Assembly (NCBI GenBank): GCA_964602985.1
Contig: CAZRTJ010000031.1
Location: 1 to 37,074, forward strand
Direction of reading: 5' to 3'
From: CAYZJB01 sp964602985
Lineage (GTDB): Bacteria; CLD3; SB21
Length of the DNA: 37,074 nucleotides
The position numbers and the translations under genes are program-made. Shown here one piece after another: positions 7,548 to 15,795 of this stretch. Position 1 is the stretch's first letter. Every line of letters starts with the position of its first letter. Under the pieces are notes generated by a model, which saw nothing but the letters and a program-made list of their open reading frames with translations, did not search any database and had not been told where the DNA came from.

Positions 7548-8615
7548 TTACCGGATGCCGTCCAGAATACCCTGGATGCGCTTCTTCTGACTGTCATCCG
7601 TCGTCAGGCCCTGCGCTTTCCTGTAATTGGCTACGGCGTCTTTTGAATTTCCGGCCGCCAACTGAGCTTCGGCCAGACTGTCGTAGACATTCCACGACTT
7701 GGGAAATTTCTTGACGTTCAACTGAAAAACGTCAATCGCCTCGGCCGTCTTCCTGGCGCCGAGCAGCGTGTATCCGTAGGCATTGATGTCCGCTTCGGTG
7801 GCCGCATCCAGCGTCGCTTGACGCAGTTTGACGGATTCGTCCTTGCGTCCCAATGCGTCGAGCAATGCGCTCTTGACCAGACGGACATTCGTGCCGGCTC
7901 CCAGAAGGATACTGCGATCGGTCCACATCAGCGCTTCGTCAAGCATGACGCTGTTGGCAAGACACCAGTTGGCTGCCTGGGCGACATTTTGCGCCGAGAA
8001 CGATGCGCGTCCGGTCATCTCCGCACGCAGGGACTGCATCTGGATGGACTTGGTGTCAAATTCCACCCGGAAAGGAATCTTGACCTTCTCCCAGGCCAGG
8101 AAGACCACCGCGGCGCTGCTTGTGATTTGATCAAATCCGTAGAGGAGATTTTCATGAAACTCACAGACCGCCGGCTTGACCGTGACCCGAAGCGCGTCTT
8201 CTTTCGGATCATAATAGAAACTGCCCCACGAAGCGAAATTTTTGGAAAAAATCAGAGTCATTTCATCAGCCTGCGGCAGGATGTGCAATCCGTACGATCC
8301 GGCCGGAAGCGACTGTCCTTCGATCTTGACATCGTGGGAAAAAGTAATCACCGTGTTTTCGTTCGCGCCCGCCCGCCACGGAAAGTCAACTCCACTGCCC
8401 CACGGTACGCCTTTGGACAACCCATACGGAACGAGACTTCCCCAAATGTCCCGCCCCTTGACAGCCGGACGATTGTAGTCGATCGACACCGTGGCAATGC
8501 CGACCGTCTGAGTAACGTTTGCCGACGGGCTGGCGTCCGGGAACCGCAGGACCTGCGCATGCGCGCTGAGGACGCTGACGACCATTGCAGTCCATGTGAG
8601 TAGAAATCTTTTCAT
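7548..8615 (-). CDS. Exported DUF2911 protein with C-terminal TPR-like repeats
   Basis: 355-residue secreted or periplasmic protein. A Sec signal peptide (MKRFLLTWTAMVVSVLSAHA) precedes a DUF2911 domain (about residues 22-190) with its typical 'SIDYNRPAVKGRDIWGSLVPYG', 'WRAGANENTVITFSHDV' and 'LPAGSYGLHILP' segments. The C-terminal half is helical and ends in TPR-like units (AEAIDVFQLNVKKFPKSWNVYDSLAEAQLAAGNSKDAVANYRKAQ). I chose the second ATG at 8615: the AAGGAG site directly touches the upstream ATG at 8621, whereas 8615 has 6-base spacing. The function of DUF2911 is unknown. A shorter paralogue lies at 10442-11272 on the other side of prfC. Confidence 0.88.
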   Translation of the reverse strand: MKRFLLTWTAMVVSVLSAHAQVLRFPDASPSANVTQTVGIATVSIDYNRPAVKGRDIWGSLVPYGLSKGVPWGSGVDFPWRAGANENTVITFSHDVKIEGQSLPAGSYGLHILPQADEMTLIFSKNFASWGSFYYDPKEDALRVTVKPAVCEFHENLLYGFDQITSSAAVVFLAWEKVKIPFRVEFDTKSIQMQSLRAEMTGRASFSAQNVAQAANWCLANSVMLDEALMWTDRSILLGAGTNVRLVKSALLDALGRKDESVKLRQATLDAATEADINAYGYTLLGARKTAEAIDVFQLNVKKFPKSWNVYDSLAEAQLAAGNSKDAVANYRKAQGLTTDDSQKKRIQGILDGIR

Positions 8616-8770
8616 GACCATCTCCTTTTCTTTTCATGACGAGAGTAATGAACGCTGAATGACTACCCTACGGAGCTGGTCGCCAAAAGTTCTTGACCCA
8701 TACGGGTAGAAATGAGCATCTCTGGCTGTGCAGGGTCCACGGACCGCCGGCACAAACGAGCACAAAGAAA

Positions 8771-8799
8771 TTGTCTTTCATGCAACATTTGTTCATATT
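8771..8799 (+). promoter_or_regulatory. Candidate promoter of prfC
   Basis: TTGTCT (8771-8776), 17 bp, CATATT (8794-8799); transcription would start near 8806, 15 bases before the ATG. Each hexamer matches consensus at four of six positions. Confidence 0.45.
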
Positions 8800-8820
8800 C
8801 CGCGCCGTTCAGGAGCGACC

Positions 8821-10398
8821 ATGACATCAGAAGTACTGCAGAAAGAAATCTCCCGGCGCCGCACAGTGGCGATCATTTCTCACCCGGACGCCGGCAAGAC
8901 CACGTTGACGGAAAAGCTTCTTTTGTATTCCGGGGCAATCCAGATGGCGGGCAATGTCACGGGCGGCAAACGCTCGACGACCACGAGCGACTGGATGGGA
9001 ATCGAACAACAACGCGGGATCTCCGTTTCCTCGTCGGCCATGCGGGTGGAATACGACGGACGTCTGTTGAACATCCTGGACACGCCGGGCCACCAGGATT
9101 TTTCTGAAGACACCTACCGGACGCTGATGGCCGTGGACAGCGCGATCATGCTCCTCGATGCGGCCAAAGGCGTGGAGCCGCAAACGATCAAGTTATTCAA
9201 AGTCTGCCGGGATCGTGGAATCCCGATCATCACATTCATCAACAAGTTGGATCGTCCGGCGCTGAGTCCGTTTGAGTTGCTGGATAATGTCGAAAACGTC
9301 TTGGACATCACGGCCGTTCCGTTGTCCTGGCCGGTGGGGGACGGGACGAGTTTCCGCGGGATCTACGAACGGGAGAGGAAACAATTCCATTTTTTTGAGC
9401 GCGTCGTGGGCGGCATGTATCGCGCGCCGGTCGCCATCTCCGACTGGAAAAGCGCGGAGGTCATTGCGGCGTTGGGAGAGGAAGGTCATGCGAAACTGTT
9501 ACACGACCTGGAACTGATCGATCACGTCATTCCTCCGTTTGACACGCAACAGTTCCTGGAGGAAACCATCACGCCGGTGTTCTTCGGCAGCGCGTTGACG
9601 AATTTTGGCGTCGAGAATTTTCTTCAGCATGTGCTGCGCTTGGCGCCACCGCCCCAGCCGCTGGCTACGTCCGTCGGGACCATCGAGCCGTCTGCTCCGT
9701 CCTTCTCCTGCTTCGTATACAAGGTTCAGGCAAACATGAACAAAGCCCACCGCGACCGCATGTCCTTCGTCCGGATCGTTTCGGGTCACTTCGAGCGCGG
9801 CATGACGGTAAAGCATCCGTCGGGCAAGGAAGTCAAGCTGAATTATCCCTTCCAGATTTTCGGGCGCGATCGGACGATACTGGATGAAGCTTTTCCCGGC
9901 GATGTCGTCGGCCTGATCAATCCCGGTTTGTTCCGCGTGGGCGACGTCCTGTCGGAGGGAACCGATTTTACCATTCCGCAATTTCCACGGTTCGCCCCCG
10001 AGATCTTCGCCAAAGTGGAACCGGCCAGCCATTCCTTCAGTAAGAGTTTCCGCAAGGGCATCGAACAACTCGGGGAGGAGGGCGTCATTCAGATCTTCAA
10101 AGATCCCGACGGGTCTCTGACGCCGATGATCGCCGCCGTGGGTGAGCTGCAGTTGCAGGTCTTTTCCTGGCGAATGGAAAACGAATACCAGGAGAAAGTT
10201 CATCTGGATCGCATGCCCTACACGATCCTCCGCTGGCTGGGTTCCGAGGTAGTCCCGGCGATTCCTGTGAAGCTCGGGCATGACGACAAGGACCGCCGTG
10301 TCGTGCTGTTCAAGAACGACTGGGAGATGAACTACGCCCTTCAGAAGACAGAAAACCTGATTCTGCTGGACACGCCGAAGCGCGAGCCGGTCGGGTGA
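8821..10398 (+). CDS. prfC: Peptide chain release factor 3
   Basis: 525-residue translational GTPase that recycles RF1/RF2 from the ribosome after peptide release. G1 is HPDAGKTT at 21-28, switch I lies around RGISVSSSAM, G3 is DTPGH at 87-91 and G4 is NKLD at 141-144. Later segments (NKAHRDRMSFVRIVSGHFERGM, GDVVGLINPG, GVIQIFKDPDGSLTPMIAAVGELQLQV) are typical of RF3 rather than EF-G. Length matches the family (about 525-530). The ATG at 8821 has AGGAG 7 bases upstream; the open frame extends back to 8728 without a ribosome site. It is monocistronic: divergent from one DUF2911 gene and convergent with the other. Confidence 0.96.
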   Translation: MTSEVLQKEISRRRTVAIISHPDAGKTTLTEKLLLYSGAIQMAGNVTGGKRSTTTSDWMGIEQQRGISVSSSAMRVEYDGRLLNILDTPGHQDFSEDTYRTLMAVDSAIMLLDAAKGVEPQTIKLFKVCRDRGIPIITFINKLDRPALSPFELLDNVENVLDITAVPLSWPVGDGTSFRGIYERERKQFHFFERVVGGMYRAPVAISDWKSAEVIAALGEEGHAKLLHDLELIDHVIPPFDTQQFLEETITPVFFGSALTNFGVENFLQHVLRLAPPPQPLATSVGTIEPSAPSFSCFVYKVQANMNKAHRDRMSFVRIVSGHFERGMTVKHPSGKEVKLNYPFQIFGRDRTILDEAFPGDVVGLINPGLFRVGDVLSEGTDFTIPQFPRFAPEIFAKVEPASHSFSKSFRKGIEQLGEEGVIQIFKDPDGSLTPMIAAVGELQLQVFSWRMENEYQEKVHLDRMPYTILRWLGSEVVPAIPVKLGHDDKDRRVVLFKNDWEMNYALQKTENLILLDTPKREPVG

Positions 10399-10441
10399 AG
10401 ACTCACCCGGAGAGCCGTGTGCGCGTCAGACCCCGATCGTA

Positions 10442-11272
10442 CTACTTTTTTCCCTTCCTTGACTTCCACTCCGTCAGCAGTGCGTCCATCGCGGTTTTGT
10501 TAAACGGCGGATTGGGCATTCTGGCCGCTAATTCCATCGCCTTCTCCATCATCGCCACGGCATCGGCGAGTTTGCCGTTCCTTTCCAAATAACGGGCTTT
10601 GACGGCTGTGTTGTAGTAGTTGACTTCGATGGCCAGCGAGACATCGATCCATTTCTGTCCTTCCTCCAGGTTCACATCCTGTTCGATGCAGAACAGGGCG
10701 GCTTGATACGGCGGTTGCCAGCTGAGTGTCTTTCGCGCCTTGGCCAACGTCGACCCCACTGCGTCGACTTCGACGGTGAAGGAGACGCGGACCTTTTCCC
10801 ACGTCACCGACACGACGGCCGAGCGATCCGTCACATCGTCGAAGGAAAAGGTCAACCGTTCATGGAACGGAGCCGCTTGGGAAATGACCTTGATCCGGAG
10901 ATGGTCGTTCTCTGGTTTGTAGGAATAACTGCCCCACGATTTTGCATCCCTGGACAGGATGATGGTCCATTCCTTTTCGCCGGGGATGGTGTGAATTCCG
11001 TACGTCCCTGCGGGTACGTGATTGCCGTGGATGCGGACGGAATCGTCAAACGAAATCGCCGTGTTTTCATTGGCCCCGGTTCTCCACACCTGGCCATACG
11101 GAACCAGCTTTCCCCAAATCTCGCGTCCTTTCACGCCGGGGCGGCAATAGGTGATCGTGACCTGGGTAATGCCGACCTGCTGAGCGAGAGTCGCCTTGGG
11201 GCTGGGCCGCGGCAGTTCGACTTGGGCGTGCAGCGAAAACACGCAAAAACAGGCACACAGAAACGACTTCAT
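10442..11272 (-). CDS. Exported DUF2911 protein, shorter paralogue
   Basis: 276-residue protein with a signal peptide (MKSFLCACFCVFSLHAQ) and a DUF2911 domain: 'TITYCRPGVKGREIWGKLVPYG', 'WRTGANENTAISFDDSV', 'VPAGTYGIHTIPG' align closely with the gene at 7548-8615. The C-terminal part is a short helical tail (ARYLERNGKLADAVAMMEKAMELA) without the full TPR set of the paralogue. The ATG at 11272 has AAGGAG 6 bases upstream. It begins 24 bp after the stop of pbpC on the same strand, so it is probably co-transcribed with that gene. Function unknown; a periplasmic role is inferred from the signal peptide. Confidence 0.87.
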   Translation of the reverse strand: MKSFLCACFCVFSLHAQVELPRPSPKATLAQQVGITQVTITYCRPGVKGREIWGKLVPYGQVWRTGANENTAISFDDSVRIHGNHVPAGTYGIHTIPGEKEWTIILSRDAKSWGSYSYKPENDHLRIKVISQAAPFHERLTFSFDDVTDRSAVVSVTWEKVRVSFTVEVDAVGSTLAKARKTLSWQPPYQAALFCIEQDVNLEEGQKWIDVSLAIEVNYYNTAVKARYLERNGKLADAVAMMEKAMELAARMPNPPFNKTAMDALLTEWKSRKGKK

Positions 11273-11296
11273 GCATGGCTCCTTGAGTTACGAGGT

Positions 11297-13525
11297 TTAC
11301 GGAAGTACTTCAAAACGAATTTCTCGCGATGATTTCGAAGAGACTCCGCCCGTTTGCACACGCAACGTATGTTTTCCCGGTTTCAAATGCCAGCGCGACC
11401 CAAACGGAGGCCGGGTAGACTCGTGGAGCTGCCCGTCCAAAATCCATCGGGCCTCCGACACGCCAGGAGGAATTTCCGCCTCGAACGAAATCGCCTGTAT
11501 GTCCGCGCGGACGGACGGATCGATTTTGAATACGGCGCCGTCAACGGGAAATCGGACATACAGCTCTTCGAGAGGATTGACCTTCCGTTTCGCCGGACCG
11601 GTCATCGAGCGATTCCACTGTCCAAACTCTGCCGAGACCGCTTCCCAGCGAGTGCGCCCTTCCCGGTCATGAACGCGGCACCGCGTCTGCGGCACACGGT
11701 CGCTCAGGAAATTTTCCATCATGACAGAGGCACAGCCTTCGTGCGGAATTTCTCCGGACACAATGCAAATCGGTTTTTCCACGATACCGGGCGGGCGTCG
11801 AAAGGATTGCGGAGTACGATCCTTGTACATCTCTTCCATGACAGCGCGGAAGATGGACCCCGCACCGGTGACCCCGGAAATGTCCCGCATCGGGGAGCCG
11901 TCGAAATTACCTACCCACACCCCTACGGTGATGTCGTGCGTGTATCCGACTGTCCAGTTATCGCGGTAGTCCGATGAGGTGCCTGTTTTGACGGCGCAGG
12001 CAAAGGGGAGAGCGATGGGCGAGTCGTATCCGAAAGCCGGTATGCGCGCAACAGGATCGGACAATATACCGGTGAGGAGATACACGTGTGCTTCGTCGAC
12101 AACCCGTTTCGCGCTGTCGGGTTCCGCCGTCGTGGATTTCAGATTCGAATAGAGGCCTCCGTTCGCCAGTGCGCGATAGGCCCGAACGAGTTCATAGAGT
12201 GTTACTTCGCCATTGCCGAGAGTCAACCCATGACCGTAGAACTCCGCCGATTCATCCAGACTCATGAAGCCGAACCGATGCAGAAAGGTCAGCAGGGAAG
12301 AGACGCCCACTTCCTGCACCACCCGTACGGCTGGGATATTGTACGAGCAGGCCAGAGCCTGGCGAACGCGGACCGGACCATGAAACTTCCGATCGTAGTT
12401 TTGCGGGGAGTACGTTCCGCGCGCGGACGGAATGTGAGTCTCGATGTCCGGGATAATCGTTGCCGGCGTGTAGCCGTTTTGAAAGGCAAGCAGATACGTA
12501 AACGGCTTGAGCGCCGATCCCGGCTGGCGCGCGCCAAACGCCGCGTTGAACTGACCGTCATGCTCCTCGTCAAAGTAGTCGGCAGAACCCACCATCGTGA
12601 GGATTTCGCCGGTGGCGTTGTCGACGATCAGCACGGACGCGTTGGTCACAAGGTGCTCGCCGTGCTGTTGGATTTGTTCGCGGACGATCCCCTCGGTCTG
12701 CAATTGAAGGGGCAGGTCGATCGTCGTCTGCAGTTCGCCGCGCCCGCCGTGCGTCCCAACGACCCGTTCGACGAAGTGGGGTGCGTGGAACGGCGACGAC
12801 TTGGGAAACAGCGTCAGCGGTTCCGCGATCGCGCGATCGTATTCGACCTGTGTCAGATCACCGCGCGCCAGAAGGTCGGCCAGGATTCTTTGTTGACGGG
12901 CCCGGGCGCGTTCGGGATCACGGTAAGGGTTGTAACCACTCGGCGATTTCGGCAGGGACATCAGATAGGTTGCTTCCGCCCACGTCAGATCGTTGCAGGA
13001 CTTTCCAAAATACAGTTGCGATGCGGCCTCGGCCCCGAAAGCGACATTGCCAAACGGAATGCGATTGAGGTATTGTTCGAGAATCTCCTTCTTGGAAAGG
13101 GTGTGTTCCAGGCGTATGGCATATACCATTTCGCCGATCTTGGCAAGCGGATGGCGTGGCCAACGATGGATATTGCGAATGACCTGCTGACTGATGGTCG
13201 ATGCGCCGCTTCGAATTGCCCCGGCGCGGAGGTTCTGCCAGACCGATCGTGCCAGAGCGAGAAAATCGATTCCGCCGTGGTCATGAAACCGTCTGTCTTC
13301 GGCAACAATCGCCGAAGCAATCAGTCGGTCGGACATGGAATCCACGGGTACCCAGCGTCCGCGCCCTTCCTGATCCGATAGAAATTCCCGAAGGAGAAAT
13401 CCGTGCCGATCATACATGCGCAAACTCTCCACCACGCGTGGCGAGAGACTCGCCAGACTCAGGGGATAACAAATCAGATTGGCCAAAAGGAGCAGGACAA
13501 ACCACAGATGCGGCGATCGATTCAT
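11297..13525 (-). CDS. pbpC: Penicillin-binding protein 1C (bifunctional glycosyltransferase/transpeptidase)
   Basis: 742-residue membrane-anchored murein synthase. One N-terminal membrane helix (about 7-25), then a GT51 glycosyltransferase domain with the catalytic Glu in IVAEDRRF (Glu76) and the GASTISQQ and RIPFGN motifs (about 50-220). The transpeptidase domain has SALK at 337-340 (Ser337 nucleophile), SYN at 394-396 and KTG at 513-515. The C-terminal roughly 85 residues (from 'LEELYVRFPVDGAVFKID') fit the BiPBP_C domain that marks the PBP1C class. In many proteobacteria pbpC pairs with an alpha-2-macroglobulin gene; none is present here. No ribosome site precedes the ATG, and a promoter ends six bases before it, so the message may be leaderless. 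Confidence 0.93.
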   Translation of the reverse strand: MNRSPHLWFVLLLLANLICYPLSLASLSPRVVESLRMYDRHGFLLREFLSDQEGRGRWVPVDSMSDRLIASAIVAEDRRFHDHGGIDFLALARSVWQNLRAGAIRSGASTISQQVIRNIHRWPRHPLAKIGEMVYAIRLEHTLSKKEILEQYLNRIPFGNVAFGAEAASQLYFGKSCNDLTWAEATYLMSLPKSPSGYNPYRDPERARARQQRILADLLARGDLTQVEYDRAIAEPLTLFPKSSPFHAPHFVERVVGTHGGRGELQTTIDLPLQLQTEGIVREQIQQHGEHLVTNASVLIVDNATGEILTMVGSADYFDEEHDGQFNAAFGARQPGSALKPFTYLLAFQNGYTPATIIPDIETHIPSARGTYSPQNYDRKFHGPVRVRQALACSYNIPAVRVVQEVGVSSLLTFLHRFGFMSLDESAEFYGHGLTLGNGEVTLYELVRAYRALANGGLYSNLKSTTAEPDSAKRVVDEAHVYLLTGILSDPVARIPAFGYDSPIALPFACAVKTGTSSDYRDNWTVGYTHDITVGVWVGNFDGSPMRDISGVTGAGSIFRAVMEEMYKDRTPQSFRRPPGIVEKPICIVSGEIPHEGCASVMMENFLSDRVPQTRCRVHDREGRTRWEAVSAEFGQWNRSMTGPAKRKVNPLEELYVRFPVDGAVFKIDPSVRADIQAISFEAEIPPGVSEARWILDGQLHESTRPPFGSRWHLKPGKHTLRVQTGGVSSKSSREIRFEVLP

Positions 13526-13531
13526 GCGAAA

Positions 13532-13560
13532 AAAATAGGCCGCTCCACGAGCGATTCCAA
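13532..13560 (-). promoter_or_regulatory. Promoter of pbpC, placed for a leaderless transcript
   Basis: Minus strand: TTGGAA (13555-13560), 17 bp, TATTTT (13532-13537), then six bases and the ATG. Standard -10 to start spacing puts the first transcribed base at or next to the A of the start codon. Confidence 0.5.
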
Positions 13561-13765
13561 CAGAAAACTCCGACTAACCCAAAGATGGCATTGGTGCGGG
13601 GATGGAGGAGCCCTATACTGATAGTAGGGTAGAATAGAAGGCGGAATAATCGGTTGGTTTGGGGCGTTTATAGGTAAGTAAGGAAAGCGACTGAAAGACA
13701 TCCTGGATCGTATATTGATAATAGATCACATGATCCGTTTCTAAATTACCTCCTCTCCTCCTCAA

Positions 13766-13799
13766 AGAAGGCTCTGCACGCTTGATCGCAGGGCCTTCT
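13766..13799 (-). terminator. Terminator hairpin directly after the ABC-F gene
   Basis: Arms AGAAGGCTCTGC and GCAGGGCCTTCT around a 10-base loop; it starts at the base after the TAG stop. On the minus strand the stem ends in TTCTTT. The plus strand also has a T run after it (13801-13807), so it may work in both directions. The rest of 13561-13765 shows no gene. Confidence 0.6.
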
Positions 13800-15743
13800 C
13801 TATTTTTCCACAGGTGTGTTTTCCACAGAAGTTTTTTCCGCGGATACGTCCGCCAACGCTGCCCATTCGTCGTACAGCCGCTGGATCGAGTCCTGCACAT
13901 AGGAGTAGGCCTCCTGCACGCGCCTTACATCTTCGGGGTCCTGGTAGAGTTCCGGCTTTCCTAATTCACCTTCGAGTCGGGATTTTTCCTCCTCTGCTTG
14001 AGAGATTTTTCGTTCGAGATCCGCAATCCGGCGCGCGCGTTTTCGTTCTTCCGATGCCGTTTTGCGGGCGGCTTCCCGGTTGCGAATCCGGGTTTCCTTC
14101 GATTCGGATACGGCGGGCGTCTCCGTGATCTGAGCGGTTTCCGCAAGCTTCCTGGCGCGATAGTCGGCGTAACTGCCGAGAAAGACGCGGAGGGTTCGAT
14201 TGTGAATTTCGAACACTTTGGTTGCGATCGATTCGACAAAGTGGCGGTCGTGCGAAACGAGCAGAAGGGTGCCGATGTATTCGGAGAGCGCGCCCTGCAG
14301 GACATCCTTGGTTTGCGCGTCGATGTGGTTGGTCGGCTCGTCCAGGATGATGAAATTAGCCGGATGCAGCAGCATCTTGGCGAAAGAGAGGCGCGCCTTT
14401 TCTCCGCCGCTCAGCCAGCGGACCTTTTTGTCCACGTCGTCACCTGTAAACGAGAACGCACCGAGGATGGTTCGCAGGACGCGCGGAGGATGATCCGAAT
14501 CGTAGGCCGCCTCCTCGTAGACCGTGTGTTCCGGATCGAGTGTGTCGGCATGATGCTGATCGACATACACGGCCCGGACGCCGTTGCCGAAACGAATCGT
14601 TCCGCCAGAGACGGGCTCCGTTCCTATGAGCAGTTTGGCCAATGTGGACTTACCGCTGCCGTTGGGGCCGACCAGCGCGATCCGCTCGCCTCGTTCCAGG
14701 ATGAAATTCACGTTCTCCAGGATGACCTTGTCGTCGTATGATTTGCCAAGGTCTTCGACGGTCAGGACCACGCGGGGGCTCGGCGGAGGATCGGGAAATT
14801 CAAATCGAATGCTGCGCGTTTCCTCATCGGGCAATTCGATTGTGTCCATGCGCTGCAGAAATTTGACGCGGCTTTGTACTTGTCGGGCTTTGGTCGCCTT
14901 GTAGCGAAAGCGATCAATGAAGATCTGGATGCGCCGAATCTCATCCTGCTGTCGCTCGTACTGCTGAAGGTGTCGTTCGGCGTCTTCCAGTTTTTTCGTT
15001 TCGTATTGCTCGTACGTTCCGACATAGTCCGTCAGCGTCTGTCGGGACAATTCCGTGATCCGCCGGCAGACGGCGTTGATGAAATACCGGTCGTGGGAGA
15101 TCATCACGACGGCTCCCGCGTATTTTTGCAGATACTCCTCCAGCCACTCGATCGATTCTACGTCGAGATGGTTGGTGGGTTCGTCCAGCAGGAGGAGGTC
15201 GGGCCGTTCGAGGAGTAATTTGCCCAGGGCGATGCGCATCTGCCATCCGCCGGAGAATCGCTCGCAGGGCCAGAGGAATTGGTCCTGAAGAAATCCGAGG
15301 CCCGTGAGTACTGCGGCCGTTCGCGATTTCACCGAGGCCGCGTCCAAATGGTGCAGGCGTTCCTGCACATCGGAGAATCGGTGAACGAGATCGTGATACG
15401 CCGCCGATTCGTGATCGGTCACAGACATTTCCGCATGCAGTTGCTCGGATTCTCTCTCGAGCGTGTGAACATCCGCAAACGCGCTCATGGCTTCTTCGAT
15501 CAGCGACCGTCCCGCGCTGTGGAGGCCTTCCTGTGGCAGATAGCCGACGCGGAAGCCCTTTGGCAGGATGACTTGTCCGGACGTCGCGGACTGTTGACGG
15601 CAGATGACGCGGAACAACGTGGTCTTGCCCACACCGTTGGCTCCGACGAGCGCGACCTTTTCACCGGAATTGACTTGCCACGAGAGGTCTTTGAAAAGTG
15701 CGCGATCGGCAAATTCGACGGTCAGACGTACGAGTTGCAGCAT
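13800..15743 (-). CDS. ABC-F family ATP-binding protein
   Basis: 647-residue soluble ATPase with two ABC domains and no membrane segment, the mark of the ABC-F family of ribosome-associated translation factors. Domain 1: Walker A GANGVGKTT at 34-42, signature FSGGW at 163-167, Walker B LLLLDEPTNHLD at 183-194. The linker (about 230-310) is charged and helical (DAERHLQQYERQQDEIRR). Domain 2: GPNGSGKST, LSGGEKARL, FIILDEPTNHID. The C-terminal about 110 residues form a coiled coil (RKRARRIADLERKISQAEEEKSRLEGEL). The start at 15743 is the ATG that begins the first beta strand; an open frame further upstream reads through the preceding gene. The subgroup (housekeeping or antibiotic-protection) cannot be settled by eye. 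Confidence 0.92.
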   Translation of the reverse strand: MLQLVRLTVEFADRALFKDLSWQVNSGEKVALVGANGVGKTTLFRVICRQQSATSGQVILPKGFRVGYLPQEGLHSAGRSLIEEAMSAFADVHTLERESEQLHAEMSVTDHESAAYHDLVHRFSDVQERLHHLDAASVKSRTAAVLTGLGFLQDQFLWPCERFSGGWQMRIALGKLLLERPDLLLLDEPTNHLDVESIEWLEEYLQKYAGAVVMISHDRYFINAVCRRITELSRQTLTDYVGTYEQYETKKLEDAERHLQQYERQQDEIRRIQIFIDRFRYKATKARQVQSRVKFLQRMDTIELPDEETRSIRFEFPDPPPSPRVVLTVEDLGKSYDDKVILENVNFILERGERIALVGPNGSGKSTLAKLLIGTEPVSGGTIRFGNGVRAVYVDQHHADTLDPEHTVYEEAAYDSDHPPRVLRTILGAFSFTGDDVDKKVRWLSGGEKARLSFAKMLLHPANFIILDEPTNHIDAQTKDVLQGALSEYIGTLLLVSHDRHFVESIATKVFEIHNRTLRVFLGSYADYRARKLAETAQITETPAVSESKETRIRNREAARKTASEERKRARRIADLERKISQAEEEKSRLEGELGKPELYQDPEDVRRVQEAYSYVQDSIQRLYDEWAALADVSAEKTSVENTPVEK

Positions 15744-15753
15744 ACCGGCGGGC

Positions 15754-15782
15754 AATATAGAGATTCGTTCATGAAATGCCAA
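15754..15782 (-). promoter_or_regulatory. Promoter of the ABC-F gene
   Basis: Minus strand: TTGGCA (15777-15782), 17 bp, TATATT (15754-15759); each hexamer matches consensus at five of six positions. It lies in the 52-bp gap after the regulator gene. The leader would be only about three or four bases and there is no Shine-Dalgarno site. Confidence 0.6.
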
Positions 15783-15795
15783 TGCGTTGAGCGCT

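Noticed and set aside
13613..13900. 95-codon minus frame between pbpC and the ABC-F gene
   Set aside because: It overlaps the end of the ABC-F gene and runs through the terminator hairpin; no start signal.
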